The position numbers and the translations under genes were made by a program. Positions 60,269 to 64,000 of a stretch of 64,000 bases of DNA are shown in pieces. Below the pieces are notes generated by a model, which was not told where the DNA came from, did not search any database, and saw only the letters and a program-made list of their open reading frames with translations. Numbering within the stretch: position 1 is the first letter of the stretch; each line of letters opens with the position of its first letter. The stretch comes from Io17-Chloro-G2 sp963663135 (lineage in GTDB: Bacteria > Chloroflexota > Dehalococcoidia > Lucifugimonadales > UBA3495), in assembly GCA_963663135.2 (NCBI GenBank), contig CAXXRM010000005.1, forward strand, positions 186,001 to 250,000. Reading direction: 5' to 3'.

Positions 60269-61516
60269 CTAGGAGGACACCAGGCGCACGAAACGCCGCC
60301 GCCCCACCTTGAGCACGTCCCTATCGTCCCAGTGTAGTTCCGGTAGTGTGAGGTCGCGGTTGACCGTGCGCCCGTCACCGGTTGCCCCGGGGATTATTTG
60401 CACGGCTCCCTGGTTAATTAATCGCTTGGCCTCGGCGGCGCTGGGGGCCAGTGAAGCGTCGACAATCAGCGCGCTCAACCGCCGTGAAGGGTCGGAGAAG
60501 TAACCTGCGGTTGGCGGCGAAAAGCCGGGGATGTCCTCGGGTATGTCCCGACGCTGCACCACCCGTTGAAAATTTTCCTGGGCGGCGGCGGCGGCGGAAT
60601 CGTTGTGGAACTGGGATGTTATCTGCCAGGCCAACATCTTTTTGAGTTCCATGGGATTGACCGTGTTGGCGGCCAGAGACCTGGCCGCTTCGGCCAACTC
60701 AGCCTCTGGCATGTCGGTGAGATAGTCCAGATAAGGGATGATTAGCTCGTCGGGCAGGGACATCAACTTGCCGTACATGTCGTTGGGCGGTTCCTCCAAC
60801 GCCACGTAGTTGCCCAGGCTTTTGCTCATCTTCTGGACGCCGTCGGTGCCCACCAGGATAGGCATCAGGAAACACTGCTGCGGCGTCTGGCCCATCATTT
60901 CCTGCAACTGGCGTCCCACCAGCAGGTTGAACATCTGGTCCGTGCCGCCGAATTCTACGTCGGACTCGATGGCCACCGAATCGTAGGCCTGGAGCAGAGG
61001 ATAAAGGAACTCGGTAATGGCAATGGGACGGTGCTCCCGAAACCTCTTGGCAAAGTCGTCCCGCTCCAGGAATTGTGCCACGGTGAACCGGCCGGTGAGT
61101 CTTATCACGTCGGCTAGGTTGAAATCACCAAACCACTCGCTCTGCCACACTACCTTGGTCTGGTCCCGGTCCACCACCTTGAAAAACTGGCGTAAGTAGG
61201 AATCGGCGTTGGCGATCACTTCCTCGTGGGTCAGTTGAGGCCGGGTTGCCGACTGGCCGCTGGGGTCGCCTATCTGGGCGGTCCAGTCTCCGACGATCAG
61301 GATTACCTGGTGTCCCAGATTTTGCAATTGTCGCAGCTTTCGCAGGCCGACCGCGTGGCCCAGGTGCATGTCGGGACGGCTTGGGTCGAACCCCATTTTC
61401 AAACGCAGGGGCGACCCGGACTGGAGCAGCCGCAGAAACTCTTCCAGGGAGATTATTTCCTTGACGCCCCGGGTGGTGATGTTTTCTATGTCTACCGGGT
61501 CAAGCAATTGCCGCAC
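60269..61516 (-). CDS. tyrS: Tyrosyl-tRNA synthetase
   Basis: About 415 aa from a GTG at 61516; an ATG at 61555 (13 residues longer) and a TTG at 61507 are alternatives, and all overlap the end of ribF. The class I motifs are DPSRPDMHLGHAVG (HIGH) and KMSKSLGN (KMSKS). An S4 domain closes the protein (LSALIVDASLAPSAAEAKRLINQGAVQI). It charges tRNA-Tyr. The overlap with ribF suggests translational coupling. Confidence 0.95.
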   Translation of the reverse strand: MRQLLDPVDIENITTRGVKEIISLEEFLRLLQSGSPLRLKMGFDPSRPDMHLGHAVGLRKLRQLQNLGHQVILIVGDWTAQIGDPSGQSATRPQLTHEEVIANADSYLRQFFKVVDRDQTKVVWQSEWFGDFNLADVIRLTGRFTVAQFLERDDFAKRFREHRPIAITEFLYPLLQAYDSVAIESDVEFGGTDQMFNLLVGRQLQEMMGQTPQQCFLMPILVGTDGVQKMSKSLGNYVALEEPPNDMYGKLMSLPDELIIPYLDYLTDMPEAELAEAARSLAANTVNPMELKKMLAWQITSQFHNDSAAAAAQENFQRVVQRRDIPEDIPGFSPPTAGYFSDPSRRLSALIVDASLAPSAAEAKRLINQGAVQIIPGATGDGRTVNRDLTLPELHWDDRDVLKVGRRRFVRLVSS

Positions 61517-62438
61517 CTTGGTCCCGGGCCAATTCCAGCCTGGCTTCTTCCACATCCCGACCTATCTGGGTGATCAAGGTTTCCAGGTCCGGGAACGTCT
61601 CCTGGTCCCGCAGCTTGGCCACGAATTCCACTCCGATTTCTTGGCCGTACAGGTCCCTGTCAAAGTCCAATATGTGGACCTCCACCACCCGCTCAGTCAG
61701 CCCCAGAGTGGGGCGGATTCCAATACTGGTCGCCGACGGAAGCCGCTTTCCATCGACGAGAGCCCAGGTGGCGTAAATCGCGTCTCCCGGCAGCATCAGG
61801 TCCGGGAACCACTCCAGGTTTGCCGTGGGGAATCCGAACTCCCGGCCCTGGCGGTTGCCCACCACCACTTTTCCTGTCATGGAGTGCATGCGGCCCAGCA
61901 GTCGGTTGCAGAGCGCGATTTCTCCCCGGGACACTGCCTCGCGAATGTTTCTGCTCTTTATCGGAGCCCCATCGTCGGCCAGGGGAGCCACGGTTTCCAC
62001 CCAGAACCCCAGCTCTTGCCCCAGGTCCGTCAGGCGGTCAAACGTTCCTTCCCGGTTGTGACCCAGGGCGGTGTCGGGGCCCATTACCAAGCCCTTCATT
62101 TTCAGGAAATCCACCAGAACCGACGTGAAGTCCCGGGCACTCAACTGGGAAAGGCTCGGAGTAAATTCCAGGCCGACCACCAGTCGAATTCCGGCCTCTC
62201 TGAGAAGTCCGGCCCGTTGGTCCGGTGTCGTGAGATAGTTGACTTTGGTTGATGGACGGAGGACGGTAATGGGTTTGTTGGAGAACGTAATTACTGTGGG
62301 GAGAGACTGGTCCCCCGCCAACTCTATGACCCGGTTCAAAAGGTGGCGGTGGCCTTGGTGTACCCCGTCAAACACGCCCACGGTTATTACGGTCTCCCTT
62401 TCGGGGGCGACCTTGGCAAGCCGTTGGCGTAAACTCAT
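61500..62438 (-). CDS. ribF: Bifunctional riboflavin kinase / FAD synthetase
   Basis: 312 aa. The N-terminal FAD synthetase domain has VGVFDGVHQGHRHLL (nucleotidyl-transferase loop) and ARDFTSVLVDFL...PDTALGHNREGT; the C-terminal flavokinase domain has GKVVVGNRQGREFGFPTANLE and SIGIRPTLG. It makes FMN and FAD, needed by the flavin enzymes here. It has its own promoter (62563-62591) and overlaps tyrS. Confidence 0.96.
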   Translation of the reverse strand: MSLRQRLAKVAPERETVITVGVFDGVHQGHRHLLNRVIELAGDQSLPTVITFSNKPITVLRPSTKVNYLTTPDQRAGLLREAGIRLVVGLEFTPSLSQLSARDFTSVLVDFLKMKGLVMGPDTALGHNREGTFDRLTDLGQELGFWVETVAPLADDGAPIKSRNIREAVSRGEIALCNRLLGRMHSMTGKVVVGNRQGREFGFPTANLEWFPDLMLPGDAIYATWALVDGKRLPSATSIGIRPTLGLTERVVEVHILDFDRDLYGQEIGVEFVAKLRDQETFPDLETLITQIGRDVEEARLELARDQGAAIA

Positions 62439-62562
62439 GGCGAAAGTGTTCCCGTTGGTCGGTGAGTAGTCTTTAAAGCGGTAGAATTGGGGAGACCCAC
62501 CGCGCAGTATAGGCGACGACCCTCACTACTGGTGCCTAAATCGATTCTTGGAAAGTGTGCGG

Positions 62563-62591
62563 ATGGTAGCATAGGCGTTTTGGAGCGTCAA
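62563..62591 (-). promoter_or_regulatory. Promoter of ribF-tyrS
   Basis: On the minus strand TTGACG (62591-62586), 17-bp spacer, TACCAT (62568-62563) preceded by TGC, an extended -10. Predicted start near 62556, leader about 118 nt. No FMN-riboswitch-like structure is recognised in the leader. Confidence 0.6.
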
Positions 62592-62668
62592 CGGCAAACA
62601 CCTTGTCTTAAATTCAAAAATCGTAAAAAATCAATGCTGGATTTATGGGAAAATAACTTCATGCTATG

Positions 62669-62674
62669 TATAAT
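62669..62674 (+). promoter_or_regulatory. -10 box of the rsmD-coaD operon
   Basis: A perfect TATAAT in an A+T-rich stretch, 34 bp before the probable TTG start of rsmD. No clear -35. Its presence argues against the ATG at 62666 as the rsmD start. Confidence 0.45.
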
Positions 62675-62707
62675 TCGGCTCTGGCGCCCTGGCGAGTTTG
62701 GCCCCCG

Positions 62708-63268
62708 TTGCGTGTAGTCGGAGGCCAGGCCAAGGGCCGGCGGCTGCGGGGAACGGTTTCTCCGGGCGCAAGACCCACGACGGAAAGGGTCAGATCGGCG
62801 ATCTTTAACATCTTGACCCCGGATGTTTTCCGGGATGCCCGTGTGCTTGACCTCTACGCTGGGTCCGGCAGCCTCGGTATTGAAGCCCTGAGCCGGGGCG
62901 CAGCGTGGGGCGATTTTGTTGAGCGAGACCGCCGGCAGTGCGACGTAATCCGGGCCAACCTGGCCGATGCCGGGTTTGGCGGGCAGTCAAAGGTGGTCTG
63001 CGCCGATGTTTTGGCGGGTCTTTCCGGCCTGGCGGGTCCGTACCGGTTGGTGCTGATGGACCCCCCGTACCGGTTTGAGGGCTTGGGGGCTCTCTTGGAA
63101 ACCATGGCGGGAGACGAAAAACTGTTGGAGGACAAAGGGACGTTGGTTGTGGGACATTCCAAACGCCTGGATCTCCAATCCGGCTACGGGGACCTGCACC
63201 GGTTCTCCAACCGCCGCTACGGGGACAACGTGGTGGACTTCTATTACAAAGGAGACGACGCATGGTGA
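62708..63268 (+). CDS. rsmD: 16S rRNA (guanine(966)-N2)-methyltransferase
   Basis: 186 aa from a TTG at 62708 (MRVVGGQAKGRRLRGTVSPGARPTTERVRSAIFNIL), the canonical RsmD start; the ATG at 62666 lies on top of the -10 box. LDLYAGSGSLGIEALSRGA is SAM motif I and VLMDPPY the catalytic DPPY. It methylates G966 of 16S rRNA. It overlaps coaD by 7 bp, the common rsmD-coaD arrangement. Confidence 0.93.
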   Translation: MRVVGGQAKGRRLRGTVSPGARPTTERVRSAIFNILTPDVFRDARVLDLYAGSGSLGIEALSRGAAWGDFVERDRRQCDVIRANLADAGFGGQSKVVCADVLAGLSGLAGPYRLVLMDPPYRFEGLGALLETMAGDEKLLEDKGTLVVGHSKRLDLQSGYGDLHRFSNRRYGDNVVDFYYKGDDAW

Positions 63269-63753
63269 CCGCCCTGTATCCAGGCTCCTTTGACCCGGTC
63301 ACTATGGGCCACGTGGACATTGCCTCCAGGGCCGCGGTCCTGTTCGAAAAATTGGTGGTGGCCGTCTACGCCACACCTTCCAAAGACCTGATGTTCAACG
63401 TTGACGAACGGGTGGAATTGTTTCAGGATGCCGTTCAGCATCTGGCCAACGTCGAGGTCATACCATTCGAGGGCCTGGTGGTGCGGTTGGCTCAAGACCT
63501 GGGCGTAGAGGTGATTGTTAGAGGCCTGCGAAGCGGCTCGGATTTTGAGAACGAATTCGACATGGCTTTTATGAACCGGAGGCTAACTCCGGATGTGGAC
63601 ATGGCGTTTTTTATGACTTCCCAGGAGCATAAGTTCCTGAGTTCGAGCCTTCTGAAAGAAGTCGCGCGCTTGGGTGGAGACATCACCGGTATGGTGCCTC
63701 CCTTGGTGGCGCAATTTGTAAACCAAAAATTTGGGTTACCGGTCCAGAAGTAA
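63262..63753 (+). CDS. coaD: Phosphopantetheine adenylyltransferase
   Basis: 163 aa. ALYPGSFDPVTMGHVDIASRAA holds the nucleotide-binding T-x-G-H motif; VIVRGLRSGSDFENEFDMAFMNRRL and SSSLLKEVARLGGDITGMVP complete the CoaD pattern. It joins 4'-phosphopantetheine and ATP to dephospho-CoA. It overlaps rsmD and is followed 23 bp later by a small conserved gene. Confidence 0.96.
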   Translation: MVTALYPGSFDPVTMGHVDIASRAAVLFEKLVVAVYATPSKDLMFNVDERVELFQDAVQHLANVEVIPFEGLVVRLAQDLGVEVIVRGLRSGSDFENEFDMAFMNRRLTPDVDMAFFMTSQEHKFLSSSLLKEVARLGGDITGMVPPLVAQFVNQKFGLPVQK

Positions 63754-63775
63754 CTTGCCAGGTAGAGGGGGGAAC

Positions 63776-64000
63776 GTGGACATTATAAGTATCATAGATC
63801 GAATGGAATCACTTATGAACACCAGCAAGTCGGTGCCGGTCAGCGGCAACATTATTGTCGACAAGCACAAGGTGATGGAGTTGGTCGACCAGTTGCGTCT
63901 GTCCATCCCCCAGGAGATTCGCGCCGCCGAAGAGGTATTGGGGAGCAAGGACGAAATCGTTAACCAGGCCATGGTTGAAGCCAGGCGCACCCGGGTCCAG
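63776..64000 (+). CDS. CoaD-linked conserved protein, partial (helical/coiled-coil)
   Basis: 75 codons from a GTG at 63776 to the window end, with AGAGGGGGGA as ribosome site. The reading (DIISIIDRMESLMNTSKSVPVSGNIIVDKHKVMELVDQLRLSIPQEIRAAEEVLGSKDEIVNQAMVEARRTRVQ) is the start of a helical protein often found next to coaD in Chloroflexota and Actinomycetota, described as ATP-synthase-b or DivIVA-like. Its role is not known. The rest lies outside the window. Confidence 0.65.
   Translation, partial: MDIISIIDRMESLMNTSKSVPVSGNIIVDKHKVMELVDQLRLSIPQEIRAAEEVLGSKDEIVNQAMVEARRTRVQ

Noticed and set aside
62666..62707. ATG start for rsmD
   Set aside because: It overlaps a TATAAT promoter box, and the extra 14 residues do not fit the family.

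Overview
The window is 64 kb of GC-rich bacterial chromosome. The gene content points to a Chloroflexota lineage, most likely Dehalococcoidia / SAR202-like. The pointers are lipoprotein oligopeptide-binding proteins with Val/Thr-rich stalks and no transporter beside them, several Rieske, SDR, amidohydrolase and luciferase-like (LLM/F420-type) enzymes, a B12 cluster together with a B12-dependent mutase, and inositol-phospholipid genes. This placement is inference from gene content; there is no rRNA in the window.

Layout. 1-9.0 kb: a MetE-like protein (cut by the window edge), an amidohydrolase, two near-identical solute-binding lipoproteins around an SDR, and a Gfo/Idh/MocA oxidoreductase. 9.1-12.7 kb: a Rieske oxygenase and a DrrAB-type ABC-2 exporter. 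13.4-17.4 kb: a luciferase-like oxidoreductase, then a candidate defence island made of an AbiJ-NTD4-like protein divergent from a DNA methyltransferase fused to an Mrr-type nuclease. 17.4-25.6 kb: an anaerobic-type cobalamin operon in the order cbiC-cbiX-cbiD-cbiT-cbiL-cbiF-cbiG-cbiH. It has a consensus-like promoter with a palindrome in its spacer and an attenuator-like leader inside the operon. Two MITE-like elements bracket cbiH. 25.6-29.3 kb: an MFS exporter, a SWIM zinc-finger protein, then a repeat-rich stretch with a candidate 1.65 kb mobile cassette carrying an HTH gene.

29.3-33.8 kb: alaS, ruvX, a nitrilase-family amidase and tRNA-Gln. 34.4-39.2 kb: a SulP/STAS permease convergent with a partner-switching module (STAS antagonist, receiver-PP2C phosphatase, RsbW-type kinase) and a GPP34/GOLPH3-like protein. 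39.6-46.9 kb: a second Rieske oxygenase, a sugar nucleotidyltransferase, a MoxR-DUF58-DUF4129 operon and an F420-type oxidoreductase. 46.9-51.2 kb: ribH, a thioredoxin-fold protein, and the phosphatidylinositol genes (CDP-alcohol phosphatidyltransferase, GT4 glycosyltransferase, inositol-3-phosphate synthase). 51.4-56 kb: a PP2C phosphatase, an SDR, a kinase-like protein and small one-domain proteins. 56.2-64 kb: an EF-G-like GTPase, methylmalonyl-CoA mutase, tyrS, ribF, rsmD, coaD and the start of a coaD-linked protein.

Most novel items: (i) a MITE family with 18-bp terminal inverted repeats, inner 32-bp inverted repeats and about 10-bp target duplications; (ii) the 1.65 kb cassette flanked by perfect 12-bp direct repeats; (iii) the methyltransferase-nuclease fusion paired with AbiJ-like; (iv) a CbiC lacking its catalytic histidine and a CbiX with a four-cysteine insert; (v) a structured leader with a terminator before cbiD.
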